Below are positions 35,907 to 43,919 of a DNA stretch of 64,000 bases, piece by piece (the first letter of the stretch is position 1; every line of letters begins with the position of its first letter). The position numbers and the translations under genes were made by a program. The DNA comes from CAYWBU01 sp942491525 (GTDB lineage Bacteria; Desulfobacterota; Desulfomonilia; UBA1062): assembly GCA_942491525.1 (NCBI GenBank), contig CALOBW010000020.1, positions 310,001-374,000 on the forward strand, given 5' to 3'. The notes below the pieces were generated by a model. That model was not told the DNA's origin. It saw only the letters and a list, made by a program, of their open reading frames with translations, and ran no database searches.

Positions 35907-36692
35907 TCAATCAGTAACCATAAACTCAAGATCTGAAAAACGCGCCGGATCCGTGGCACTGGGCCTGACGCTCACATGGTGCAGGGTCGCGGTCGCCAGC
36001 CCGGCCGGCACATCGCCATTCAGCATCTTGCCATCCGCGCTGTACAATTTATTGTCGGCATCGGTGCCGTCAGTCGGCAGTTCGCCAACCTCATGAAAAA
36101 TGACCATATCACCATTCTGAATACGGCCCTGGGGATCATAGATCGTAAAACCTGTGCCAACGGGCCCATTATCGGGAGTGATACTCACATCCAGCACGCC
36201 CTCTTCGATGCGGAACTTGATGGGCACGGTGCGGTTAAGATTGGCCATCCGCTGCATTCCGTCAAAATCAAGCTCAATGTAGCCAACCTCCTCTTCCATC
36301 AGCCAGACCGAGATACGGTAGATCTTGGATAGATCAAAGGTGTGCTCCTTCATCTTCCAGTTAACGATGTAGTGCTCGTCCTCCATATCGACCCGGATAT
36401 GATCGCTGCCGTCGCCCATTTCAAAGCGTGCTATCTCCAGGTCATCCTCCATGATCGTAACCATGGGCTCCTGCTCATAATCAAAGAGACCGCCATATTC
36501 AGGATTGCTCACCATGGGCGGCAGGAAGTAGAAGTATTCGTTGCCATCATTGTGGGCGCCGTCAAAGACAAACATGTACTCTTCCGCCTTGACGATAGAT
36601 CCACCCAGGGGCGCATCACTGCTCTTTTTACAACCAGCCAGCGGCACAAGTATCAAAAGCATGATTGTAAAGAAATAAATCAGACTCTTCAT
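35907..36692 (-). CDS. lipoprotein of unknown function
   Basis: A 261-residue predicted lipoprotein with signal peptide and lipobox (LILVPLAGC, Cys about 21). The mature part is acidic and beta-rich with repeated Tyr/Phe-rich strands (EYFYFLPPMV), and the end contains a DGTDADNKLYSADGK loop. I do not recognise the family. Starts at ATG 36692 with a GGAGG SD. Convergent with the end of the hydrogenase-4-like operon, 11 bases apart. Confidence 0.7.
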   Translation of the reverse strand: MKSLIYFFTIMLLILVPLAGCKKSSDAPLGGSIVKAEEYMFVFDGAHNDGNEYFYFLPPMVSNPEYGGLFDYEQEPMVTIMEDDLEIARFEMGDGSDHIRVDMEDEHYIVNWKMKEHTFDLSKIYRISVWLMEEEVGYIELDFDGMQRMANLNRTVPIKFRIEEGVLDVSITPDNGPVGTGFTIYDPQGRIQNGDMVIFHEVGELPTDGTDADNKLYSADGKMLNGDVPAGLATATLHHVSVRPSATDPARFSDLEFMVTD

Positions 36693-36830
36693 GACCAACC
36701 TCCTTCGTGCTGTTTTATGGGCATTTGGATGAGGCAGACTTCAATTGGATTCACCTTTAACAGCCTGATTTAAGGCAACTTTTCAGATTTAGTAAAGCAA
36801 ATGAATTGAGAAGATGAGAGAAAACTATAT

Positions 36831-36858
36831 AAAAAAGGCCTGCCAGACGACAGGCCTT
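36831..36858 (-). terminator. intrinsic terminator of the small protein gene
   Basis: On the minus strand AAGGCCTG...CAGGCCTT forms a stem with a short loop and is followed by six T (36836-36831). It lies six bases after the stop of the small protein gene. Confidence 0.85.
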
Positions 36859-36864
36859 GGCTGA

Positions 36865-37095
36865 TCAGCGCTTGGCGTCGCGCCGCTCTTCGATCCAGTC
36901 ATGACCATTCCAAACCTTGCCCTCATGAATGTACATATAGGCCGCCAAAGCCAGATCCTGCAATGTTTCAAACTGATTAACATAAGCCCACGAGCCGCAA
37001 ACCCGTGAGAACTCCTGAATGTCCCTGACCTGCTGAATGGGCGAGATACCCTTTTTATCAGGCAGAGACTCAACTACCTGTAGTTTACTGTCCAT
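36865..37095 (-). CDS. small protein of unknown family (paralogue at 62117)
   Basis: A 76-residue protein with its own SD (GGGGG) and a terminator, so it is probably expressed alone. It shares a conserved core with the product of 62117-62338: a helical start (ISPIQQVRDIQEF), CGSWAYVNQFETLQDLALAA, MYIHEGKVWNG and WIEERR. No signal peptide or membrane helix; it looks like a compact helical cytoplasmic domain. No family known to me. The start may also be a TTG at 37101. Confidence 0.75.
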   Translation of the reverse strand: MDSKLQVVESLPDKKGISPIQQVRDIQEFSRVCGSWAYVNQFETLQDLALAAYMYIHEGKVWNGHDWIEERRDAKR

Positions 37096-37291
37096 CTTCA
37101 ATTCCCCCGCTATAAAAATATGAATAAGTCCAACGCTGCTAACATAGGTTCACCTAAAACCTACTGCCAGCCAAGCTTAATGTCAATCAGTTATTGAACG
37201 CAGTTCAAAGCCATACAACCCAAGCACTCATTCCAGCTACTGCCTCTGGCTTTCAGAAAACTAGACGCTATTAAAGTTTCTGGAGAGTGCC

Positions 37292-38095
37292 ATGGCAGAC
37301 ACGCTAATAAAAAAAACATACCTGCACATAATCAAAGTGGCCGGCCGCCTGCTGCTCGTCTTGGTCGTGCTAATCTCGTTCCCAGCGGATGCCAGCAGCG
37401 AACAGTTTAAAGCCGGCTCAGATATCTGGTCGCCCTTTATCTTGCTTGCTGACACTCAGTTCTCCGGGATCGGAATTGATATACTCAGAGAAATTGTGCA
37501 GCGTACAGGCGACAGTGTTGAAATTAAGCACTACCCCAACAAGCGGCTGCGCTACATGTTCGAAAACAACCGCATCGACATGCTGGTGCTGGATTCCCCC
37601 TTCTGGAATGATCCCAAGTCCAGGCCTACTATGGTTTTCACCGATGAAATAATGTCAGTTCAGGAATACATCTACTTCCTTGACGAAAACTACCTGGAGA
37701 TAAAACATGCCACAGACATGCGCGGCAGGACCGTCGGCATAATCCGAGGCTACTATTATCCACTTTTCGAAAAATATTTTGATGAAAAAATCGTCAATAA
37801 ATATGAGGTTGACTCTGAAGACCACCTCATCCGACTGCTGAGCAACAGAAGAGTCGACGCCATTTTCATGGACTCCATGGCTTTCAGATATGTCATCATC
37901 AATTCGCAGTATGAGATGAAAGATTTCAAACGGGGCCTGCAGCTCAGCGACACCTCCCTGGGAATTAAGATCAGGAGGGAGAAAGCCTCAGCGCTGCCCC
38001 GTTTCAACGCGGCGATTGAATCCATGAAGAGAGACGGCACCATTGACCGGATCATCAAAAAGTACACCGAACAAAAACAGCTGATTACCCAATAA
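37292..38095 (+). CDS. periplasmic solute-binding protein (family 3-like)
   Basis: A 267-residue exported protein. A signal peptide (about 12-34, with VAGRLLLVLVVLISFPADA) is followed by the SBP_bac_3 fold: GIGIDILREIVQRTGDSVEI, DMLVLDSPFWND and GRTVGIIRGYYYPLFEKYF. These domains bind amino acids or act as sensor inputs. No ABC permease or ATPase is nearby, so it may be an orphan binding protein or a diverged sensory protein. SD TGGAG. Its end overlaps the convergent ATPase-domain gene by 11 bases. Confidence 0.78.
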   Translation: MADTLIKKTYLHIIKVAGRLLLVLVVLISFPADASSEQFKAGSDIWSPFILLADTQFSGIGIDILREIVQRTGDSVEIKHYPNKRLRYMFENNRIDMLVLDSPFWNDPKSRPTMVFTDEIMSVQEYIYFLDENYLEIKHATDMRGRTVGIIRGYYYPLFEKYFDEKIVNKYEVDSEDHLIRLLSNRRVDAIFMDSMAFRYVIINSQYEMKDFKRGLQLSDTSLGIKIRREKASALPRFNAAIESMKRDGTIDRIIKKYTEQKQLITQ

Positions 38096-38627
38096 GCTCC
38101 TGCAGACCTTCAGCTATGGACTGTTTAATGAACTTGAGCACATCCGGATGACTGAAGGGCACACCGTCCAGCTCCATGCGCAGTTCGCGGCTGTCAAAGA
38201 TATACTCCCGTTCATTGAGCCTGTGACGGTAGATAAAATCCACCTCGGGGGCCTCCATGAAGAGGGCCATGATGCTGCCGGGCATGTCGCCCAGGGGCTG
38301 GCGGTCGATGTGACTGTGGCCGAAGACGGCCAGCAGCCTTGTGCCTTCGCCCTCCTTGGAGCTCAGACTGAAGCTGCCGCCGGTCAGTTCGGCGGCCTGC
38401 TTAAAGAGCGGCAGGCCCAGGCCGATACGGCGCACCTTCTTGGTCGAGAAGAAGGGATCCTGCACCTTTTGCAGCATCTCAGAATTCATGCCGCAGCCGT
38501 TGTCCTGGATCGATATGCTCAGCGTGTCGGCGATCAGGTCTTCAGCAACTGTGATCTCCACCAGGCTGGCCTCGGCGCGCACCGAGTTCTCGGCCAGGTC
38601 CAGCACATGCAGGGCCAGTTCAAGCAT
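38085..38627 (-). CDS. histidine-kinase-type ATPase domain protein
   Basis: A 180-residue protein with a GHKL ATPase domain at the N-terminus: N box LAENSVRAEA, G1 IQDNGCGM, and G2 RRIGLGLPLFKQA. There is no phosphoacceptor His domain, so it probably acts like an anti-sigma or serine kinase. It is last in the DRTGG-HATPase-DRTGG-PHP-HATPase string behind the hydrogenase genes and overlaps the PHP gene by eight bases. The C-terminal 80 residues are unassigned. Start ATG at 38627; the longer frame is an artefact of the overlap. Confidence 0.78.
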   Translation of the reverse strand: MLELALHVLDLAENSVRAEASLVEITVAEDLIADTLSISIQDNGCGMNSEMLQKVQDPFFSTKKVRRIGLGLPLFKQAAELTGGSFSLSSKEGEGTRLLAVFGHSHIDRQPLGDMPGSIMALFMEAPEVDFIYRHRLNEREYIFDSRELRMELDGVPFSHPDVLKFIKQSIAEGLQELIG

Positions 38628-39339
38628 TGAGAATCCTCCGTCCGTCCTGTCCCCCAATGGCCAGGACCAGTTCTGCAAAGGTCGGTTCGGCCAGCTCCAT
38701 CCGGGTGGTGGAACGGCCGATCTCCTCAACGAAGTGGGCATCCGATGAATAAATTACCGAGCTCGCCGGGCAATGAAACCCGGAACGGCCATGAAAGGAT
38801 ACTTCAAGGGCATCCAGTTTCAGATCGGGCGGAATAAAGCCGAGCTGGGCAATGATACTGTTTACCTTGCGGTCGATATGCGAGGCGATTGCCAGGCCGT
38901 TTCTAGCATGAATCTGATCCACCAGCTCCGCCAGCGAGAGGCTGGTGGCGCCGATCAGCAGGCGCGGGTTAAATCCTTCAACCACGCCCTCGGCATTTAC
39001 AACCGGCTGGCAGCCGAAGAGATCCTCATCGTTCGCGCCGGCCAGATGATCATAGACCAGCTGCTGCATGCTCAGAAGATCGTCCGGATCGCCAAAGAGC
39101 CCCAGCAGGTGGACCTCCTCGCTGCTGCAGATCTCCATGCCCCCGATGATTGAAAGCGAGGTGCCCCTGGCCGCCTCAATAACATGGGGAACATTTTCAG
39201 CCGTATTGTGATCGCAGATTGCAAGCAGGTCGATGCCGCGGCTGACTGCGACGGCGACCAGATTGGCCGGATACATGTCCAGGTCGCCGCAGGGCGACAG
39301 ACAGGTGTGGATATGCAGATCGCAGTTAAAAACTTTCAA
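38620..39339 (-). CDS. PHP-domain phosphoesterase
   Basis: A 239-residue PHP protein (polymerase and histidinol phosphatase superfamily) with metal ligands HxH in CDLHIHTCLSPCGD, the H in CDHNTAENV, E in GGMEICS, H in ASHID, and D/H in YSSDAHF. Such proteins hydrolyse phosphoester bonds on nucleotides or small molecules. A close relative sits beside hydABC in many anaerobes. Overlaps both its neighbours. Confidence 0.87.
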   Translation of the reverse strand: MKVFNCDLHIHTCLSPCGDLDMYPANLVAVAVSRGIDLLAICDHNTAENVPHVIEAARGTSLSIIGGMEICSSEEVHLLGLFGDPDDLLSMQQLVYDHLAGANDEDLFGCQPVVNAEGVVEGFNPRLLIGATSLSLAELVDQIHARNGLAIASHIDRKVNSIIAQLGFIPPDLKLDALEVSFHGRSGFHCPASSVIYSSDAHFVEEIGRSTTRMELAEPTFAELVLAIGGQDGRRILNA

Positions 39340-39671
39340 TTCACCAGCAGATTGAAAATCCGGCCGCTGGTTTCGAAGGCGCTCATCTGGGTTGTATAGA
39401 CGGCCACGCCCTCTTCAGCAGCTTTATCCAGGGTCTGCTGCTCCGGTTCGGCACCCTGGACGATAATGATTGCCGGCAGATCCTTGAGCGCCGCCACCGC
39501 CACAATATTGGGATGCACCTGACGCGTAACCCAGACCTGGCCGGGCTCGCAGCAGCCGATCACATCGCTGAGCAGATCTCCGGTGTAACCGCCCTCCACC
39601 ACCGCACTGGCATCTTCCGGGGCCACCCTCTGACTGAGCCCCAACTCTTGCGCCAAACATTCAAGCTTCAT
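39336..39671 (-). CDS. DRTGG-domain protein, second copy
   Basis: A 111-residue protein composed of a single DRTGG domain: GGYTGDLLSDVIG, QVWVTRQVHPNIVAVAALKDLPAIIIVQGAEP and VYTTQMSAFETSGRI. The domain is known from phosphate acetyltransferases and CBS proteins and may bind nucleotides. It overlaps the HATPase gene upstream and the PHP gene downstream. Paralogue of the copy at 40100. Confidence 0.82.
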   Translation of the reverse strand: MKLECLAQELGLSQRVAPEDASAVVEGGYTGDLLSDVIGCCEPGQVWVTRQVHPNIVAVAALKDLPAIIIVQGAEPEQQTLDKAAEEGVAVYTTQMSAFETSGRIFNLLVN

Positions 39672-40098
39672 CGCTATCCTCTCTGATCATGATCTTGCTC
39701 TTGATGGTGGTGCCCTTGTCCACCACCGAACTGATGGCAAAGATATCTGAAAACTTGCGCATGTTGGGCAGGCCCATGCCGGCGCCGAAGCCCATGCTGC
39801 GCACCTCATCGTCGGCCGTCGAGAACCCCTCGGTCAGGGCCATCTCAATATCCGGGATACCCTGGCCGCGATCCTTGGCCTTGATATGGATGGCATCGTC
39901 CTCGATCCGGTATGATATCTCGCCCTCTTCAGCATAGGAGATAATATTGACCTCGGCCTCAAAGACCACCACGGCAACGCGCCTGATGACGCTGCGCGGC
40001 AACCCATCAATGCTGTTCAGGCGTTTTTTGATTTTAATGGAGACCGATCCGGCCCTATGAAAATCCCTGCCCCGCACCGCATAACTGCCAGCACTCAT
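39661..40098 (-). CDS. anti-sigma/serine-kinase-type ATPase (HATPase)
   Basis: A 145-residue protein of the RsbW/SpoIIAB kind, a lone GHKL ATPase domain: VVFEAEVNIISYA (N box), AKDRGQGIPDIE (G1), GFGAGMGLPNMRK (G2). Such proteins phosphorylate or sequester a partner protein. Partner candidates are the flanking DRTGG proteins. The ATG at 40098 lies two bases inside the boundary of the upstream gene stop; longer frames upstream overlap it and are rejected. Confidence 0.83.
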   Translation of the reverse strand: MSAGSYAVRGRDFHRAGSVSIKIKKRLNSIDGLPRSVIRRVAVVVFEAEVNIISYAEEGEISYRIEDDAIHIKAKDRGQGIPDIEMALTEGFSTADDEVRSMGFGAGMGLPNMRKFSDIFAISSVVDKGTTIKSKIMIREDSDEA

Positions 40099-40099
40099 C

Positions 40100-40462
40100 T
40101 CACTCACGGCCGACCTCTTTGATGCAGCCGACCATGCCGGCGCCATAGAGGCGCCCACAGCTTTCAAACATGATGTAGCGGGTCCTGAGGATCGGCACAT
40201 CCAGATCCCGGGCCATGCTGATGGTCTCCTGGCTGGGGACCTTGCCGCGACAGACCAGGATCGCCGCGATATCCAGGGCAAAGGCGGTCCGCACGGTCTG
40301 GGGCGAAATCAAGCCGGTCACCAACAGGCAGCCGGGTTTGGCCAGGGCCAGGGCATCACTCAACATATCGACCGCAAAGGCCGTGGATATTTCCAAAACC
40401 AGAGCATCCTCGCCATAGACAACCTCGGCCTTGAGAAGCTCCTTAATCTCTGCCAGACGCAT
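40100..40462 (-). CDS. DRTGG-domain protein, first copy
   Basis: A 120-residue single DRTGG domain: MRLAEIKELLKAEVVYG, AFAVDMLSDALAL, LLVTGLISPQTVRTAFALDIAAILVCRGKVP, and RYIMFESCGRLYGAGM. It begins eight bases after carbonic anhydrase and opens the signalling module. Very similar in layout to the copy at 39336, so one probably arose by duplication. Confidence 0.84.
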   Translation of the reverse strand: MRLAEIKELLKAEVVYGEDALVLEISTAFAVDMLSDALALAKPGCLLVTGLISPQTVRTAFALDIAAILVCRGKVPSQETISMARDLDVPILRTRYIMFESCGRLYGAGMVGCIKEVGRE

Positions 40463-40470
40463 AAAACTCC

Positions 40471-41112
40471 TTAATTCTTGTATCTCGCCAGCCGGACACC
40501 ATCCAGGCCGGGCATCTCCCTGATCTTATCCAGATCGGTTTCTCCGTTCAGATTACCCAGCAGCAGCCGGCCGTAACCCTCACCCAAACTGTTCTGGAAA
40601 TCATAATACATGCCCAGAACAGTTAAATTACCACTTTTAACCAGATCGGCATAACGCTCAACCGCTTGATCAACCTGATAGTCGATATTGCGCTGCACAT
40701 TGGCCAGCACTGCCTCATCAAAGTCACCCTGGCCGTCATACTTTTCGAGTCCGGCACTTAAAAGATCCAGCTCATGCTGAATCGCATCACTCAGCGACGA
40801 ATAGTCGCGCATGGTGGTTTTGATGGCGCCGCAATCCGGGTGCCCCAATATTATCATCACCGGCGTCTGCAGATGGCGGATACCATAGTCGATTGACCCC
40901 TGAGAGGCCGCCATCTGGTTGCCGCCATTCCTCACACAAAAAATCCGGTTAATCGGATCATCCATCAAAGTCTGCAGCTGCACCCTGGAATCCGCACAGG
41001 TCAGCAGGGTTATCTGCGGTTTCTGCCCTGTAGCATGCTCCGAGAAGTAGTTCTCATCATGTTTCGATCCAAACACATCATTTACCGCTGCCAGCTCTCC
41101 AAGTACCTTCAT
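40471..41112 (-). CDS. beta-class carbonic anhydrase
   Basis: Reversible hydration of CO2; 213 residues. Zinc ligands are Cys39, His91 and Cys94, and the Asp41/Arg43 dyad is in CADSR. A GHPDCGAI segment and the RNGGNQM turn mark the beta class. It has a strong GGAGG SD and lies between the hydG terminator and the DRTGG module, suggesting it starts a separate transcript, possibly supplying bicarbonate during fermentation. Start at ATG 41112. Confidence 0.93.
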   Translation of the reverse strand: MKVLGELAAVNDVFGSKHDENYFSEHATGQKPQITLLTCADSRVQLQTLMDDPINRIFCVRNGGNQMAASQGSIDYGIRHLQTPVMIILGHPDCGAIKTTMRDYSSLSDAIQHELDLLSAGLEKYDGQGDFDEAVLANVQRNIDYQVDQAVERYADLVKSGNLTVLGMYYDFQNSLGEGYGRLLLGNLNGETDLDKIREMPGLDGVRLARYKN

Positions 41113-41200
41113 TAAAAACCTCCTTCAAAATGATAATCAGGCCGACCAAAGTACCGGTCTCAGAACAACTTTAACTGCTACGCGCTTATTTGCAAAGCAC

Positions 41201-41222
41201 AAAAGGCGCTCTTATGAGCGCC
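41201..41222 (-). terminator. intrinsic terminator of the hydrogenase operon
   Basis: On the minus strand GGCGCTC-ATAA-GAGCGCC (41222-41205) is followed by TTTT (41204-41201), nine bases after the hydG stop. Confidence 0.85.
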
Positions 41223-41230
41223 CATTCAGT

Positions 41231-42712
41231 CTAAAAGAAAAGATCGCGCTCACCCTGCTTGATGCGCTCATAGGATTCCAGCAGCGGCTGATAGGCCTTG
41301 GGCTGCTGGGCCTGAACTTCGGCGATCTCCTTCTGGATCAGCTGCATGCCGATCTCACGGGTCTCCGCACTGGCAAAGTCATCCAGCCACTCCTGGTAGG
41401 TCAGGATGGCGTTCAGCTTACAGTACTTGCCCTCGACCCCGGTCCTGAGCAGGCCCATGATCTTGTCGCCGGTGCGGCCGCAGCGGTAGCCGGCGGTGCA
41501 GAATGAGACAATGTAGCCCATGCTTGCCAGATCGCGGATGACCTCGTCCAGGCTGCGGGTATCGCCGAGAATGAACTGCTGGCGATCCTCCTGCTGAGTT
41601 TCATAGTCGTCGGCATAGGACCCGATACCGATGCGGGTGGAGGCGTCCGTCTGGGTGATGCCCAGCGGCATGATCTCGCGGCGCATGGCCTCAGTTTCGC
41701 GGGCGGTCAGAATCATGCCGGCATAGGGGATGGCCAGGCGCAGGATGGCAATGATGCGCTTTAAGTCGCGGTCATTGACGGCGTAGGGCGAATTTTCATT
41801 ATCGGCACCCTCGGCCGGCTCGATGCGCGGAAAGGAGATGGTGTGCGGCCCGATACCGAACTGCTGCTCCAGATCGATGGCATGGTAGAGCATGCCCATA
41901 ACTTCGAAGCGCCAGTCATAGAGACCGAAGAGCGCGCCGATGGCCACATCGTCCACGCCGGCCTCCTGGGCGCGGTGGTGGCAGTAGAGACGCCAGCCAT
42001 AGTCGCCCTTGAGGGTGTTCTTGGGGTGCATCTTGGCGTAGGTCTCGTGGTGATAGGTCTCCTGGAAGACCTGAAAGGTGCCGAGGCCGGCCTGTTTGAC
42101 GCGCCTCAGATCCTCGATGGACATGGGTGCGGCATTGATGTTGATGCGGCGGATTGAGCCGGTGGCGCCGCTGGGAGTGGGCACCTTGACATCATAGATG
42201 GCTTTCATGCTCTCAATGATGTAGTCGGCATCGGTCGAGGGGTGCTCGCCGTAGACCACGATCAGGCGTTTGTGGCCGATCTCGCCGGCCAGAACCCTGA
42301 TCTCGTCCTGGATGGCCTGCATCTCCAGCTTGCAGCGCTTCTGGTTGCTGTTGTCGGTCTTGAAGGCGCAGTAGGCGCAGTTGTTGACGCAGAGGTTGCT
42401 GCAGTAGAGCGGCGCAAAGGTCACGATGCGGTTATCGTAGACCTTGCGTTTGACCTCGCCGGCCGCTACAAAGATCTCCTGCCAGAGTTCCTCGTCCTGA
42501 ACGTTGATCAGGGCTGCGGCCTCCGCGGGGCTGAGGGTCTCGATGCGCAGGGCCTTCTGGATGATCTCACGGATATAGGCGGGGTCCGGGTCCTTGCCGG
42601 CCTCGATCTGCTGCCAGATCAGATCATCATCGATGAAGTCCTTGCCATTCTTCTTATACTTCTCAACCTGTTCCGGCTTGATTACTTGATCCATCCACTC
42701 TTTAGCATTCAT
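41231..42712 (-). CDS. hydG: [FeFe] hydrogenase maturase HydG (variant auxiliary motif)
   Basis: Radical SAM tyrosine lyase that makes the Fe(CO)2CN synthon for the H-cluster; 493 residues. The CX3CX2C motif of the SAM cluster is in LCVNNCAYC. The C-terminal auxiliary cluster motif normally is CX2CX22C. Here it reads CTAGYRC, so residues are Cys405, Gly408 (instead of the second Cys), Cys411 and Cys431. Checked from the bases. A Cys three residues later might substitute. Overlaps hydF by 11 bases; the last gene before the terminator. Confidence 0.94.
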   Translation of the reverse strand: MNAKEWMDQVIKPEQVEKYKKNGKDFIDDDLIWQQIEAGKDPDPAYIREIIQKALRIETLSPAEAAALINVQDEELWQEIFVAAGEVKRKVYDNRIVTFAPLYCSNLCVNNCAYCAFKTDNSNQKRCKLEMQAIQDEIRVLAGEIGHKRLIVVYGEHPSTDADYIIESMKAIYDVKVPTPSGATGSIRRININAAPMSIEDLRRVKQAGLGTFQVFQETYHHETYAKMHPKNTLKGDYGWRLYCHHRAQEAGVDDVAIGALFGLYDWRFEVMGMLYHAIDLEQQFGIGPHTISFPRIEPAEGADNENSPYAVNDRDLKRIIAILRLAIPYAGMILTARETEAMRREIMPLGITQTDASTRIGIGSYADDYETQQEDRQQFILGDTRSLDEVIRDLASMGYIVSFCTAGYRCGRTGDKIMGLLRTGVEGKYCKLNAILTYQEWLDDFASAETREIGMQLIQKEIAEVQAQQPKAYQPLLESYERIKQGERDLFF

Positions 42713-43919
42713 TTGTTACTCCTAACGGTTTTAAAACACGGTCCAGCACCCCCATCAGTTTGGAGATGCAGACGCCATAGTTGGTAATGGGGGTCTGGGC
42801 CTCAACGGCGCTGTCAATGCGGTTGAGCATCTGCTTGCGGTTGAGCATGCAGGCGCCGCAGTGGATCACCAGGTCATAAACGCCAATATCTTCTGCATAT
42901 TCGCGCCCGGCCACCACGTCGATCTTCAGCTCGAGGCCGCTATACTCCTTCAGCCAGCGCGGAATCTTCTCACGGCCGATGTCGTCGGTCAGCGGGTGGT
43001 GCGAGCAGGCCTCGCCGATCAGGATGCGGCTGCCGTCTTTGAGCTGATCAATGGCCCGCGCGCCCCTGACCAGCTCATCCAGATCGCCCTTGAGGCGCGC
43101 AAAGAGGATCGAAAAGGTGGTGGTCGGGATATGCTCGGGCACCTCGGCGCAGACCTTGTCCACAGCCTGGGAATCGCAGACCACGATGTCGGGCGGGGTC
43201 TTCAATTTTGCCAGCGCGTTTTTGAGTTCGCTCTCCTTGACCGTGATGGCGATACCGCTGTGATCCAGCACGTCGCGGATGGTCTGAACCTGGGGCAGGA
43301 TGATGCGGCCCTTGGGCGCCTCCAGGTCGATGGGCACCACCAGCAGGGCGATGCCGCCCTGAGGCATCAGATCGCCGATGATGGCCGGAGACTTCTCCTC
43401 GCCGCAGGCCTGCATGATCAGCCCCTTGAGCTCCTCGACGGCGGCGTGGCGGCGATTTTTGTCCAGGCTGGAGAGCGCCAGCAGGTGCGGGGTCTGCTCC
43501 TTAACTGTTGCTGCAAACTCAGCGCTGACCGGACATAGGTCGATCTTGTTGATCACGGCCACCACCGGGATCTTGCGCTTACCGGCCCGGGCCATGATCT
43601 CAGCTTCATAGTCGCTCCACTGGCCATTTTCCAGCACCAGCAGAATCACATCGGCGCGTTCAAAGACCTTGAGGCTCTTGTGGATGCGCTTGTCCGACAG
43701 CTTGGAGATGTCGTCCAGTCCGGCCGTGTCCAGAATGACCACCGGCCCGATGGGCAGCAGCTCCATGGTCTTCTCCACCACATCGGTGGTGGTGCCGGCC
43801 TGACTGGAGGTGATGGCCACCTCCTGGCCCGCAATCAGGTTGAGCAGTGATGACTTGCCCACATTGGTGCGGCCGAAGATGCCGATATGCAGGCGGTTCC
43901 CCTTGGGTGTTGCGTTCAT
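42702..43919 (-). CDS. hydF: [FeFe] hydrogenase maturase HydF
   Basis: GTPase scaffold that receives the binuclear iron precursor and passes it to HydA; 405 residues. G1 GRTNVGKSSLL, G3 DTAGLDD, G4 NKID are present in the N-terminal domain, and the cluster-binding motif CxH...HCxxC is formed by ACSHHP (about residue 308) and IHCGACMLNR (near 355). Dimerisation domain in between. Overlaps hydE by four bases and hydG by 11. Confidence 0.95.
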   Translation of the reverse strand: MNATPKGNRLHIGIFGRTNVGKSSLLNLIAGQEVAITSSQAGTTTDVVEKTMELLPIGPVVILDTAGLDDISKLSDKRIHKSLKVFERADVILLVLENGQWSDYEAEIMARAGKRKIPVVAVINKIDLCPVSAEFAATVKEQTPHLLALSSLDKNRRHAAVEELKGLIMQACGEEKSPAIIGDLMPQGGIALLVVPIDLEAPKGRIILPQVQTIRDVLDHSGIAITVKESELKNALAKLKTPPDIVVCDSQAVDKVCAEVPEHIPTTTFSILFARLKGDLDELVRGARAIDQLKDGSRILIGEACSHHPLTDDIGREKIPRWLKEYSGLELKIDVVAGREYAEDIGVYDLVIHCGACMLNRKQMLNRIDSAVEAQTPITNYGVCISKLMGVLDRVLKPLGVTNEC

